Source of the DNA: a candidate division NC10 bacterium CSP1-5
GTDB lineage: Bacteria; Methylomirabilota; Methylomirabilia; Methylomirabilales; CSP1-5
Direction: 5' to 3'
Length of the DNA stretch: 64,000 nt
Assembly (NCBI GenBank): GCA_001443495.1
Contig: LDXR01000006.1
Span: 84,696-148,695, forward strand
The position numbers and the translations under genes were made by a program. The notes under the pieces were generated by a model. The model saw nothing but the letters and a program-made list of their open reading frames with translations, did no database searches and was not told the DNA's origin. Shown piece after piece: positions 50,377 through 60,066 of this stretch; the stretch's first letter is position 1, and each line of letters begins with the position of its first letter.

Positions 50377-51138
50377 ATGAGGCTTAAAGGAAAGGTCGCG
50401 GTGATTACGGGGGGTGCTCGGGGAATCGGACGGGCGACGGCGCTCCGTTTCGCTGAGGAGGGTGCCCACATCGGCATCGTCGACCGGGACCGGGAGTCGG
50501 GCGAGGCCGCGGTCCGCGAGATCACCAGCCGAGTCACTGGGCCAGAGAACGGGTGGCGCACACCCCTCTTTGTGCAGGCCGACGTCACCAAGCGCGATGA
50601 AGCGCAGCAGGCGGTCGCAAAGATTCATGAGCGGTTCAGGCGCATCGATGTCCTCCTCAACAACGCCGGCATCGTCCTCGATGCGCAGCTGGCGAAGATG
50701 AGCGAAGAGCAGTTCGACGCCGTGGTCTCGGTCAATCTCAAAGGGACCTTCAATTGCACGCAGGCGGTAGCCCCGATCATGATCGCGCAGGGGAGCGGCC
50801 GGGTCATCAACGTCTCGTCGATCGTGGGGCTCTACGGCAACTTCGGTCAGACGAGCTACGCAGCCGCGAAGGCTGGTGTGATCGGCATGACCAAGGTCTG
50901 GGCCCGTGAACTCGGCCGCAAGGGCATCTGCGTCAATGCCGTCGCCCCCGGCTTCATCAGCACCGATATGCTCAATGGCGTGCCCGAAAAAGTCCTGCAT
51001 CAGCTCAATGGCAAGATTCCGCTGGGTCGGATGGGCCGGCCGGAAGAGCTCGCAGGGGTCTACGTCTTTCTCGCCTCCAAAGACGCCGACTACATCAATG
51101 GGGCCGTCCTCACCGTCGATGGAGGGATGATCCTATAG
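50377..51138 (+). CDS. Short-chain dehydrogenase, FabG-like
   Basis: A 253-residue SDR with TGGARGIGRATA, NNAGI, catalytic Ser in INVSSIVG, YAAAK (YxxxK), and the FabG-type end YINGAVLTVDGGM. Likely NADP(H)-dependent 3-ketoacyl or acetoacetyl reduction; no thioester partner genes are adjacent. ATG 50377 is chosen for GGGGAGGA upstream; GTG 50359 is an unlikely alternative. Convergent with the acetyl-CoA synthetase genes. Confidence 0.9.
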   Translation: MRLKGKVAVITGGARGIGRATALRFAEEGAHIGIVDRDRESGEAAVREITSRVTGPENGWRTPLFVQADVTKRDEAQQAVAKIHERFRRIDVLLNNAGIVLDAQLAKMSEEQFDAVVSVNLKGTFNCTQAVAPIMIAQGSGRVINVSSIVGLYGNFGQTSYAAAKAGVIGMTKVWARELGRKGICVNAVAPGFISTDMLNGVPEKVLHQLNGKIPLGRMGRPEELAGVYVFLASKDADYINGAVLTVDGGMIL

Positions 51139-51163
51139 GGGGGCCCCTAGGGGTGCAGGCGGC

Positions 51164-51859
51164 TCACGCGGGTGCAGTCTTGTGGTGGAGGAGGACGCGG
51201 GCATCCACTACGCTGAGACCCTCTTCGTAGACGATGATCGGATTCAGATCCATCTCGGCGATCTCCGGGTTCTCCACGGCCATCCGGGAGACTGTAAGGA
51301 GCAGATCGGCGAGGGCCTTCAGATCCGCGGGGCGTCCTCCCCGAACCCCCTGGAGCACCGGGGAGGCCTTGATCTCCCGGATCATGGCAGCCGCATCCAG
51401 TTCGGTCAAGGGGATAAGTCTGAAGCTGACGTCCCGATAGACCTCGACGAAGATCCCCCCCAAGCCGAACATCACCACCGGTCCGAACTGGGCGTCCTGG
51501 GTGAGACCGGCGATCACCTCGATGCCGGGTGGCGCCATGCGCGAGATGAGGACCCCCCGAAGGGCCGCCCGGGCTTGCCGGGAGCGCTCCACGATCTGGC
51601 GGTACGCGGCCCTGACTGCGGCTGCATCGTTGAGGTTCAGCAGGACCCCCCCGAGTTCGGTCTTGTGCAGGACATCCGGCGAGACGATCTTGGCCACGAC
51701 CGGATAGCCGAGTTCGGCCGATGCGACCTCTGCCTGCTCGGCCGAGTTGACGACCCGGTGGCGGGGGACCGACACGCCGTACGCCTCGAGCAGCTCGTAC
51801 GCCTCCGGCTCGACGAGATTTCGCCCTTCCTGGATCGCTTTGCCGATGGCAATCGTCAT
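51164..51859 (-). CDS. acdB: ADP-forming acetyl-CoA synthetase beta subunit (ATP-grasp)
   Basis: A 231-residue ATP-grasp subunit of an NDP-forming acyl-CoA synthetase. PVVAKIVSPDVLHKTELGGV, FGLGGIFVEVYRDVSFRL and MDLNPIIVYE are typical. With the alpha subunit 9 bp upstream it converts acyl-CoA plus ADP and phosphate to acid plus ATP, or the reverse. Acetate or other short acids are likely; the exact acid is unknown. Confidence 0.92.
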   Translation of the reverse strand: MTIAIGKAIQEGRNLVEPEAYELLEAYGVSVPRHRVVNSAEQAEVASAELGYPVVAKIVSPDVLHKTELGGVLLNLNDAAAVRAAYRQIVERSRQARAALRGVLISRMAPPGIEVIAGLTQDAQFGPVVMFGLGGIFVEVYRDVSFRLIPLTELDAAAMIREIKASPVLQGVRGGRPADLKALADLLLTVSRMAVENPEIAEMDLNPIIVYEEGLSVVDARVLLHHKTAPA

Positions 51860-51868
51860 GCGGCCTTC

Positions 51869-53203
51869 CTATCGCAGCAGTTCGCTGAGCGCCCGGATGC
51901 CCCGTTCAGGCGTGGGGAAAACCGGGATCCCCTTCCGGTGAAAGAGGAGTCGCTCGTGCCGCTCGACCTCTGCCCCCCCCAGGTAGATCACGAGCTGCAG
52001 AGGATCCGTCCCGACCACCGCTGAGGCGCCGGGGATCGGATCGCCGAAGATCAGGCCGACGATGTCAAAGTGGGGGCCGGCCGCCTCGACGACCTGCCGA
52101 TACATCTCGGCGTTGGCGTCACCGGTGAGATCGAGGGGGTTCGCCACGATGCAGTGCTTTGGCAGGACTGCCCGGAGCTTTCGCGCCATTTCCTCGGGAA
52201 GGGGGGCGACGTCCAGCCCTGTGTTCTCTGCCATGTCGGTGGCCAGGATGCCGGAGCCACCCGAACTGGTCACGATGAGGAGGCGGCGGCCCTTGGGGCG
52301 GGGGAGGTAGGCGAGCGCCTTGCTGAAGTCGTACAGCTCCTCCAGGTCGTCTGCCCGATGAATCCCGAGCTGACGGAAGACCCCCTCGTACACCTCATCC
52401 CGGCCGGCCAGGGACCGGGTGTGCGATTCGGCAGCCTTGCGCCCCTTGGGGGTCCGCCCCGCCTTCAGGATCACGAGGGGTTTGCGACATTGTCGGACGG
52501 CCTGGAGGAACTTGGGGGCGGCCTTGACCCCCTCCATGTAGATGGCGATGGTCCTCGTATGAGGGTCCTGGGCAAAGTAATGGATGAGATCGGCCTCGTC
52601 CACGTCCGCCCTGTTACCCAGACTCACGAAGGTGGAGACGCCCAGCTCTTCCTGAGAGGCCCAGTCCATCAGGGCGGCGCCCACGGTCCCGCTCTGGGAG
52701 ACGATGGCCACCCCGCCTCGCCGCGTGAGGAGCGGCCACGAGGCGCAGAGAGGATGGTGGGGGTTGTTGACCCCCTGGCAGTTCGGGCCGATGACGGCTA
52801 CGTTCGACTCCCGGGCCGCCTCGACCAGTTGATTTTGCAGGACCTCGCCCTCGGGCCCGGTCTCGCTGAAGCCCCCGCTGATCACGATGGCCCCTTTGAC
52901 CCCTCGCTTGCCGCACTGCCGGATGGTGTCGGCCACGAACGGTGCAGGGATAATAATGGTGGCCAGATCGACCTGATCGGGAATGGCGTCGATGGACGGG
53001 TAACACCGGCGGCCGAGGATCTCGGTCGCCTTGGGATTGATGGGGTGCACCGTGCCGGGAAAGCCGGCGTCGAGGATGTTCTTGAAGATCTGGTAGCCGA
53101 GTTTCTCGGGCGCGGTGGATGCCCCGATCACGGCCACGCTCTGGGGGCAGAAGAGGGCCTGCAGGGACTCTCGAGACTTGAAGGAAAGGGATCCGGCGGG
53201 CAT
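51869..53203 (-). CDS. acdA: ADP-forming acetyl-CoA synthetase alpha subunit
   Basis: A 444-residue CoA-binding subunit. It has a CoA-binding Rossmann domain at the N-terminus (VAVIGAST, then GFPGTVHPINPKATEILG), GPNCQGV, SQSGTVGAAL, and the phosphohistidine in ESHTRSLAG (His261). Together with the beta subunit it forms the ACD enzyme known in archaea and some anaerobic or deep-branching bacteria, giving substrate-level ATP. Confidence 0.93.
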   Translation of the reverse strand: MPAGSLSFKSRESLQALFCPQSVAVIGASTAPEKLGYQIFKNILDAGFPGTVHPINPKATEILGRRCYPSIDAIPDQVDLATIIIPAPFVADTIRQCGKRGVKGAIVISGGFSETGPEGEVLQNQLVEAARESNVAVIGPNCQGVNNPHHPLCASWPLLTRRGGVAIVSQSGTVGAALMDWASQEELGVSTFVSLGNRADVDEADLIHYFAQDPHTRTIAIYMEGVKAAPKFLQAVRQCRKPLVILKAGRTPKGRKAAESHTRSLAGRDEVYEGVFRQLGIHRADDLEELYDFSKALAYLPRPKGRRLLIVTSSGGSGILATDMAENTGLDVAPLPEEMARKLRAVLPKHCIVANPLDLTGDANAEMYRQVVEAAGPHFDIVGLIFGDPIPGASAVVGTDPLQLVIYLGGAEVERHERLLFHRKGIPVFPTPERGIRALSELLR

Positions 53204-53457
53204 GTCACCTCGTCACGGGGGTATCTGGTCTTGCCGACGCCGGGCGGTCGCGCCAGCACGTCAATCTCACGACGCTTGCGAGCGGCCCAGAGTATCTACC
53301 ATGGCCACGGGGAGGTGTCAAGGGATGAGCGGCGGGGGTGCAGGGGGGTGTTCCCTTGTGCGACCGCGACACGTTGGGTTATGATGGCCCCGAGCCGGTG
53401 CCGAAGGGCTGAGCAGCGACGCAGAGGCCGGTGCGCGAGCGACAGGAGGTCGAAAGC

Positions 53458-54537
53458 GTGGAGCGCCTCACCAGCGCACAGGTGAATTACGAGGACCTCC
53501 TCGAGAGTCTGCAGGATGGGTTGGTGGTCGTGGACCGCGATCTCCGGGTCACCTTCCTCAATCCGGCCGGCGAAGAGCTGCTGGGAGTATCGGCCGCCAC
53601 CGCTCACGGCAAGCCTCTGGCGAGCCTCTTGGGAACCACCTCTCCCCTCATCGCCCTCGTGGATCGCGCGATGGAGACCGGACGGGCCCATGCCGAGCAT
53701 GAGGCCAGCGTGCAGAATCCCCAGGGGAAGGTCTCGGTGAGCGCGATGGCCTCGCTCTTGTCCGACCACAGCGGAGAGGCCCGGGGGGGCGTCCTCCTCC
53801 TCCGAGATCTCACCCGGATTCGAGAACTCGAAGAGCAGGTGCGCCGGGCGGAGCGCCTGACGGCCGTGGGAACGCTGGTGGCGGGCATCGCGCATGAGGT
53901 GCGCAACCCGTTGATGGGGGTGCGGGGGGCCGCGCAGCTCCTCATGGCGGAGTCGACGTTCCCCCCTGCCCTGAAGGAATATTGCGACGTGGTCATCCGC
54001 GAGGTGGACCGGCTGAACGGGCTCGTCGAGGGGATGCTCGCCTTCGCCCAGCCGAGCCCTCCGCGTGTCGTGGAGTGCAACGCCAACCAGATCCTGGAAG
54101 AGATCCTCGCCCTGGAGGAGGCGGTCCTCCGCCGTCGGGGGGTCACGGTGGGGCGCATCTATGACCCGCAGGTGCCGCCCGTCGCTGCCGATCCCGACCA
54201 GATCCGCCAGGTTTTCCTCAATCTGATTCGGAACGGAGCCGAGGCGATGGAGGGGGGAGGGGAACTCACCCTGGAGACCGCGTATGAGCGTCGCTCACCT
54301 CGATGCTTCGGTCTCTCTGTGGCGGTGGTCAAGGTGATCGACCAGGGTGCGGGTCTCTCCCCGGAGGCCCGGCAGCACCTCTTTGATCCCTTCTTTACCA
54401 CCAAACCGAAAGGGACCGGCCTCGGGCTCGCCATCTGCCATCGGATCGTGGGGGACCACCGGGGCCACATCGAGATTGGAGACGCCGAGGGAAAGGGGTG
54501 CACCGTGACCGTCCTCCTCCCCCTGGCGAAACAGTAA
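53458..54537 (+). CDS. ntrB: NtrB-like PAS sensor histidine kinase
   Basis: A 359-residue soluble kinase. It has a PAS domain (residues 12-115), H-box GIAHEVRNPLMGVRGAAQLL with phosphorylated His146, N-box NLIRNGAEAM, and G-boxes DQGAGL and GTGLGL. It lacks membrane segments, like NtrB/GlnL, which is controlled by PII. GTG 53458 is chosen because AGGAGGT lies 7 nt upstream; an earlier GTG (53431) is in frame. The response regulator follows. Confidence 0.88.
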   Translation: MERLTSAQVNYEDLLESLQDGLVVVDRDLRVTFLNPAGEELLGVSAATAHGKPLASLLGTTSPLIALVDRAMETGRAHAEHEASVQNPQGKVSVSAMASLLSDHSGEARGGVLLLRDLTRIRELEEQVRRAERLTAVGTLVAGIAHEVRNPLMGVRGAAQLLMAESTFPPALKEYCDVVIREVDRLNGLVEGMLAFAQPSPPRVVECNANQILEEILALEEAVLRRRGVTVGRIYDPQVPPVAADPDQIRQVFLNLIRNGAEAMEGGGELTLETAYERRSPRCFGLSVAVVKVIDQGAGLSPEARQHLFDPFFTTKPKGTGLGLAICHRIVGDHRGHIEIGDAEGKGCTVTVLLPLAKQ

Positions 54538-54557
54538 GATGCTGCGGACGCAGCCGC

Positions 54558-54584
54558 TAGAAGGCCAGGACGCTAGAAGCCCCG
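54558..54584. repeat. GCTAGAAG-type repeat pair
   Basis: GCTAGAAGGCCAGGACGCTAG followed by AAGCC, between ntrB and ntrC; related to 39951-39982. Confidence 0.4.
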
Positions 54585-54640
54585 CACGCGCGAACGCTGA
54601 AACGTAAGGACGCGGGGACACCAGCCGGTGAGGTGTAGAA

Positions 54641-56098
<1,458 letters not shown>

Positions 56099-56153
56099 TC
56101 GCGACAGGCTAAGTTCGGCCACATTCGGCCCAAGGAGCAGGGGTCTTGCCTAC

Positions 56154-56336
56154 CTAGAACTTGATTTCTTCCTCAACCCACATCCTGACCAGCTTAATAA
56201 TGACCCAGCGTAGCGTACGGCCCTCTGACCAAGCCTTGGCCTTGGCTTTCTTCCAAAGATCGTTGGGTATGTTGCGGAGGATGTATGAACCTCCGGTTTT
56301 TCCAGTACTTCTTTTTCTTCTTGGCCGTATTTTCAT
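56154..56336 (-). CDS. Small ribbon-helix-helix-like DNA-binding protein
   Basis: A 60-residue basic protein. GGSYILRNIPNDLWKKAKAK and the following helix, rich in basic and hydrophobic residues, fit the Arc/MetJ ribbon-helix-helix fold (strand, helix, helix). The ATG has GGGAG 5 nt upstream. No toxin partner is adjacent, so an orphan antitoxin or repressor is possible. Confidence 0.6.
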   Translation of the reverse strand: MKIRPRRKRSTGKTGGSYILRNIPNDLWKKAKAKAWSEGRTLRWVIIKLVRMWVEEEIKF

Positions 56337-56735
56337 AGTCGACTCCCAATTCCGCTACTAGCGCTTACCTTGTACGGCACAGGGTCCCGATGCGCCTTTC
56401 AAGGGCCCCTCTTTGAGTTATCGGTTGATTAGGCCTTGATAATCTGGTGATGCATCCGGCGTGCCAGTCGATCACCGTTATCGTTGGGTGTCCGACATGC
56501 GCGAGAGCTGGGGTTCAGCCCAGCCTTGATTCGCGCACGGTTAGCCGCAATTTCGGCACTTTTCCGTTGGCTGGCGCCAGGGAAGACTACCTAAGGAGCA
56601 ACACCACTGGAGGCTGGTGACCCGCCCGAAAATCGAGCGCTGACCAGAATCTGGTAGGCAGGCATGGCCGACCCCCGGACAGGAGCCCGGGAGCTATAGG
56701 AGATGCGTCATGGTTAGAAATATGTGAAATGGAGG
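56337..56735. other. Intergenic region with several small hairpins, nothing recognised
   Basis: No credible reading frame. Between about 56560 and 56700 there is a run of small stems: CTGGCGCCAG, CACCA/TGGTG, ACCAG/CTGGT with a 3-nt loop, and CCCGG/CCGGG. They could form part of a structured RNA upstream of the small RNA at 56771, but no known class fits. Confidence 0.35.
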
Positions 56736-56764
56736 TTGACAGAACGACGAGGATAGGATATATT
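56736..56764 (+). promoter_or_regulatory. Consensus sigma-70 promoter
   Basis: TTGACA (56736-56741) and TATATT (56759-56764) with an exact 17-nt spacer; start predicted near 56771. Confidence 0.75.
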
Positions 56765-56770
56765 CTAGAT

Positions 56771-56945
56771 ATACCATCTCATATCTTCTAGTTATCACAT
56801 GCGGGTGGCGGAATCTTCCGTCGGGAGTCTAGCGATGGACCCGGGGTAAGGCTGTCAAGGCATTCCAGTCCTTGGCGGGGCTGGTCCAAGTGTGGAGGAG
56901 GCCCTTTAGGAGAGCACGTTCCCTAGAGGGCCTTTGCGTTTAAGG
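56771..56945 (+). ncRNA. Candidate small RNA or regulatory leader
   Basis: A roughly 170-nt segment between the promoter and a strong hairpin. Internal stems include CGGAA/TTCCG, GGACC (56834-56838) with GGTCC, and CAAGG/CCTTG. The last stem pairs AGGCCCTTTAGG (56899-56910) with CCTAGAGGGCCT (56922-56933), 12 bp and an 11-nt loop, followed by TTGCGTTT. A 16-codon frame from ATG 56799 exists but has no ribosome site. The response-regulator gene starts 108 nt further on. Class unassigned. Confidence 0.5.
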
Positions 56946-57052
56946 CACCTTACCGTTTCCTCGCCATCCTTCGATACCCACCCGTATTTCATTCCCAATT
57001 CTGTTCCAGCCCCCCAGTCGCAGGCCACAGCTTAAACGAAGGGAAAGGGGCT

Positions 57053-57721
57053 ATGGAACGGCCCATTCGTGTCCTCATCATCCATAGAAATCGCCTCTTT
57101 CGAGAGGGTCTGGCCTTTGTCCTGGCCCAGCAACAGGACATCACCGTGGTCGGTAGTTTTCCTGGGGCTGGTGAGGTAGTGGCGGAACTGGTAAGGCTCA
57201 CCCCGGACGTCATTCTCCTCGACCTCTGCCTACCGGGGCGCGAGGGGATGGGAGAAGCTCGTCTAATCCGTGGGGTCTTTCCTGAAGTCAAGATTCTCAT
57301 GATGGGCGTTTCCGAGCTGGAATGTGACGTCCTGGCTTGCGCCGAAGCAGGAGTCACAGGGTGTCTGCCGAAAGAAGCGTCGCTCGAGGATCTCCTGAAT
57401 CACATTCAGGCGGCAGCGGCGGGAGAAGCTCTCTGCTCTCCCAAGGTGGCTGGTCTGCTTTTGTCTCGCGTCGCCGAATCTGGTCGCGAAAAGCAACTGC
57501 GTCAAGTCCGGGGTTTGCCGAATCTCACCCGCCGGGAGCTCGAAATCATCGCCTTGATTGAAGAGGGACTAAGCAATAAAGAAATCGCCATCCGCTTACA
57601 GATAGAGGTTCAGACGGTGAAGAATCATATCCATAACATCCTGGAGAAGCTCCAGCTTGATGGTCGGCGAGAGGCGGCGCGTTTCGCCCGCGAGCGGGGC
57701 CTGCTCGTGAGTGCCACTTGA
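57053..57721 (+). CDS. NarL/FixJ-type response regulator with atypical receiver
   Basis: A 222-residue two-domain protein. The C-terminal LuxR-type helix-turn-helix is intact (LTRRELEIIALIEEGLSNKE, then QTVKNHIHNIL). The receiver keeps the phospho-acceptor Asp in LLDLCLPG and the Lys in CLPKEAS. However, the acidic pair that binds magnesium is replaced (VLIIHRNRLFREGL where ADDH is usual). It may work without phosphorylation. No kinase adjoins it. AAAGGGG precedes the ATG. Confidence 0.85.
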   Translation: MERPIRVLIIHRNRLFREGLAFVLAQQQDITVVGSFPGAGEVVAELVRLTPDVILLDLCLPGREGMGEARLIRGVFPEVKILMMGVSELECDVLACAEAGVTGCLPKEASLEDLLNHIQAAAAGEALCSPKVAGLLLSRVAESGREKQLRQVRGLPNLTRRELEIIALIEEGLSNKEIAIRLQIEVQTVKNHIHNILEKLQLDGRREAARFARERGLLVSAT

Positions 57722-57881
57722 TTTTCCTCAGGTACTAGTACTTTTGACCAAGAGATAGCGGAGGATCTACGGAAACGTAGATCCTTTTTCTTTCTCCAAA
57801 TAGATCAAAAGCTGGGCCCTGGGTCCATTGCTCCCACGTGATCAGCAGATTATCGTCCAAAGTGCCGGGGAAAGGACCCCC

Positions 57882-58271
57882 GTGAAAAAGATCAAAATCC
57901 TCTTGGCCAATCGTCCTCGGATGCTCCGTGAAGTCGTCAGGGAAATTATCGAAGCTCAGCCCGACATGGAGGTCGTTGGTGAGGTGCCGGACCCGGTGGA
58001 GCTTCTCGTGGCGGTGAAGGACACAGTAGCGGACGCAGTGATCCTGGATCTCGAGGATTCCGAGGAGCCGGGCCTGGCCAGCCACCTGCTGGCCGGGTAC
58101 CCAAACCTCACCATCGTCGGTTTGGCCCCGAACGGCAAGACTGCCTTTGTCCGGCCCGGGCGACGGGAGATCGTGGACCCCACGGGGGCCAATATCCTGA
58201 GCGCCCTCCGCCAGGCTAGCATGTCGCCATGTAGCTCGGAGGAACAAGTGAAAAAGGGGGAGTCGCCTTGA
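57882..58271 (+). CDS. Orphan degenerate receiver-like protein
   Basis: A 129-residue protein resembling a lone receiver domain: IKILLANRPRMLREVVREII for strand and helix one, then AVILDLEDSEEPGLA with a candidate Asp. The acidic pocket is again missing (ANRP). No output domain. It ends in a short Ser/Glu/Lys tail. GTG 57882 has AAAGGA upstream. Related in style to the preceding regulator and may interact with it. Confidence 0.6.
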   Translation: MKKIKILLANRPRMLREVVREIIEAQPDMEVVGEVPDPVELLVAVKDTVADAVILDLEDSEEPGLASHLLAGYPNLTIVGLAPNGKTAFVRPGRREIVDPTGANILSALRQASMSPCSSEEQVKKGESP

Positions 58272-58513
58272 TATGACCTGGGTTCTGTGTGCAGGACATG
58301 CGTAGGGCTGTAGGTGAGCATGGGGGGTAAATGCCAGCACGGTTAGACCGTATGCAACAGGGATAAGAAGAGGCTCAGGAGGACTTCGATTTTTTGATTA
58401 CAAGAGGATGATTGACAGAGGAAATGTCTATGGATCCATTCAGGTCGCAGGGGAGGCTGTGACGGTGATCTACGCAGCAGAGTAGATAACCCTCAGACGA
58501 AAGGAGATCTGTC

Positions 58514-58846
58514 ATGAAAGAAGTGAGCGACGCCTTAGCGAAGGTTACGGGCCAGGCGAACGAGATTTTCGGCAAGATGGGTGCGGCGGTGGAGGAGGCG
58601 GTAAAAAAGGGAGCCAGGGAGTTGAACGTAGCGGAGATCACTCGGCTATCCGGGCTGCAGATAGATGAGGGGACGCTAGACCACCTTGAGGTCGACCGGA
58701 TTATCCACGTTCACCCCTGGTTACACTGGCGCGACTATTTTCCGTGGCGCCCACTCTGGTGCTGGTGGTGGCACACCTATCATCCCTGGCACCGTTGCTG
58801 CCCGTATTGGTGGACCCGCTGCCACAGGTTCCCGTACCCGTGCTAG
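58514..58846 (+). CDS. Small protein with Trp/His/Cys/Pro-rich tail; candidate RiPP precursor
   Basis: A 110-residue protein, not recognised. Residues 1-64 are an ordinary soluble helix-rich part (leader-like, charged). Residues 65-110 contain 10 Trp, 7 His, 7 Pro, 5 Cys and 4 Tyr, for example WCWWWHTYHPWHRCC. The start has AAAGGAG 8 nt upstream of the ATG. A strong terminator follows. A SagB-type dehydrogenase, an enzyme family that oxidises azolines in modified peptides, is encoded 310 bp downstream. A modified peptide or a metal/cofactor-binding protein are the main ideas. Confidence 0.7.
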   Translation: MKEVSDALAKVTGQANEIFGKMGAAVEEAVKKGARELNVAEITRLSGLQIDEGTLDHLEVDRIIHVHPWLHWRDYFPWRPLWCWWWHTYHPWHRCCPYWWTRCHRFPYPC

Positions 58847-58904
58847 TAATGGTGGCTCGGTGGCCCAGCACTGGTGCCGGTCTACAGGGCGGCAGTGTGG
58901 GCTG

Positions 58905-58935
58905 GGGGGCCGACCACTTTCCGTGGTCGGCCCCC
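58905..58935 (+). terminator. Strong hairpin terminator-like structure
   Basis: GGGGGCCGACCAC (58905-58917) pairs perfectly with GTGGTCGGCCCCC (58923-58935) around TTTCC, 13 bp. There is no T-run. The rest of the 312-bp gap to the next gene shows an open frame from 59078 (see the SagB entry) and nothing else. Confidence 0.7.
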
Positions 58936-59158
58936 TAAGCCGGGGAAGCCATCCCGAGGCGTGAGTGCCCTCATTTCATTTTACGAGGAATACCATTCGG
59001 GTGATGATTGCCTTACGGCACACTCGCAAGCACGAGACCGCGCGATGGCGCTTGCTTCAGCAGAGGTGCCTAAGTGAGGCGAAGAAACGCTGACTCTTGC
59101 AGAACTCAGCGAGAAGTTCAGGTGGCGGATTCATCCCGAGCTACTCTTCTTTCGCCGA

Positions 59159-59827
59159 ATGTGCGGGCGCGTGGTGAAGAAGGACCCGGTCACCGGTGTC
59201 GGGTATCCGGTACCGTTCGCCACGGTCCTGCAACGACGTAGATCGGTTAGAGAGTTCATTCTCAGACCTCTCGAGACAGAGCGAGTCGGTCGATTGCTGT
59301 ACGCAAGTTACGGCGTCCGGGGACATCGGCAAGTGGAGGGGCAATGGACCTATGATCGGCCTTCGCCGTCTGCTGGTGGCCTTTACCCATTGGAACTCTA
59401 CGTTGCGACACAGGCGGTGAAAGGGCTGCCCGACGGAGTCTATCACTATGACGCCCGGGCCCACCAGCTGGAGCTAATGGGTGCTGGGCTTATCCACCCG
59501 CATCTAGCTGATATGACCATCGGGCAGGAGATGATTCGCGATACCAACCTGGTCATCATGATTTCGGCAGTATTCCAGCGGAGTATGTGGAAGTACGGAC
59601 AGCGCGGCTATCGCTACGTATGGCTGGACGCCGGCCATTTGTGCCAGAACATCTATCTTGTCGCGGTGGCACTCGGGCTTGGCCCAGTAAGCATCGGCGG
59701 CTTTTTTGACGACGAAATCAACCACTTAGTGGGACTTCCAGCGCGAGAGGAGGGGGTGATCTACCTGGTGTGCGTTGGACAGCCGAAGGATGCGCACGAT
59801 GGGCGATTTCACGAGGGCGTCGGCTGA
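59159..59827 (+). CDS. SagB-type nitroreductase-fold dehydrogenase
   Basis: A 222-residue FMN-dependent nitroreductase-family protein of the SagB/ThcOx subgroup. RRRSVREF binds FMN, PSPSAGGLYPLELYV is the SagB signature, and the C-terminal GLGPVSIGGFFDDEIN closes the fold. SagB enzymes oxidise thiazoline or oxazoline rings in azole-containing peptides. The frame stays open to 59078 and reads like coding sequence (TLAELSEKFRWRIHPELLFF), but has only CTG/ACG as possible starts. The N-terminus is therefore uncertain, or an upstream frameshift exists. Confidence 0.82.
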   Translation: MCGRVVKKDPVTGVGYPVPFATVLQRRRSVREFILRPLETERVGRLLYASYGVRGHRQVEGQWTYDRPSPSAGGLYPLELYVATQAVKGLPDGVYHYDARAHQLELMGAGLIHPHLADMTIGQEMIRDTNLVIMISAVFQRSMWKYGQRGYRYVWLDAGHLCQNIYLVAVALGLGPVSIGGFFDDEINHLVGLPAREEGVIYLVCVGQPKDAHDGRFHEGVG

Positions 59828-60066
59828 ATTTCTCGGAGTAGACTGGGACGTCCTTTCGATGGGGATATGAGCCAGCCTCAGAAGGTCTGTAAAGCAGGAA
59901 GAGGTGGTGCACACCTTCCCTTGGGCAGCACAGGGTTTGGGAAAGGCCCCGAAGGAATGAGGGGCCCGCTTTGTGGGATCGCAACCCGTGTTCGCGTCCG
60001 GCATCAATGGTGAGGTGTGAAGATTCGAAAGGGAAAGGAGACCGCTGCAAGGCTATGAAAGGAATC

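Noticed and set aside
56571-56700. Cobalamin or other known riboswitch
   Set aside because: Isolated words resemble conserved cores, but order and spacing do not match any consensus I know.
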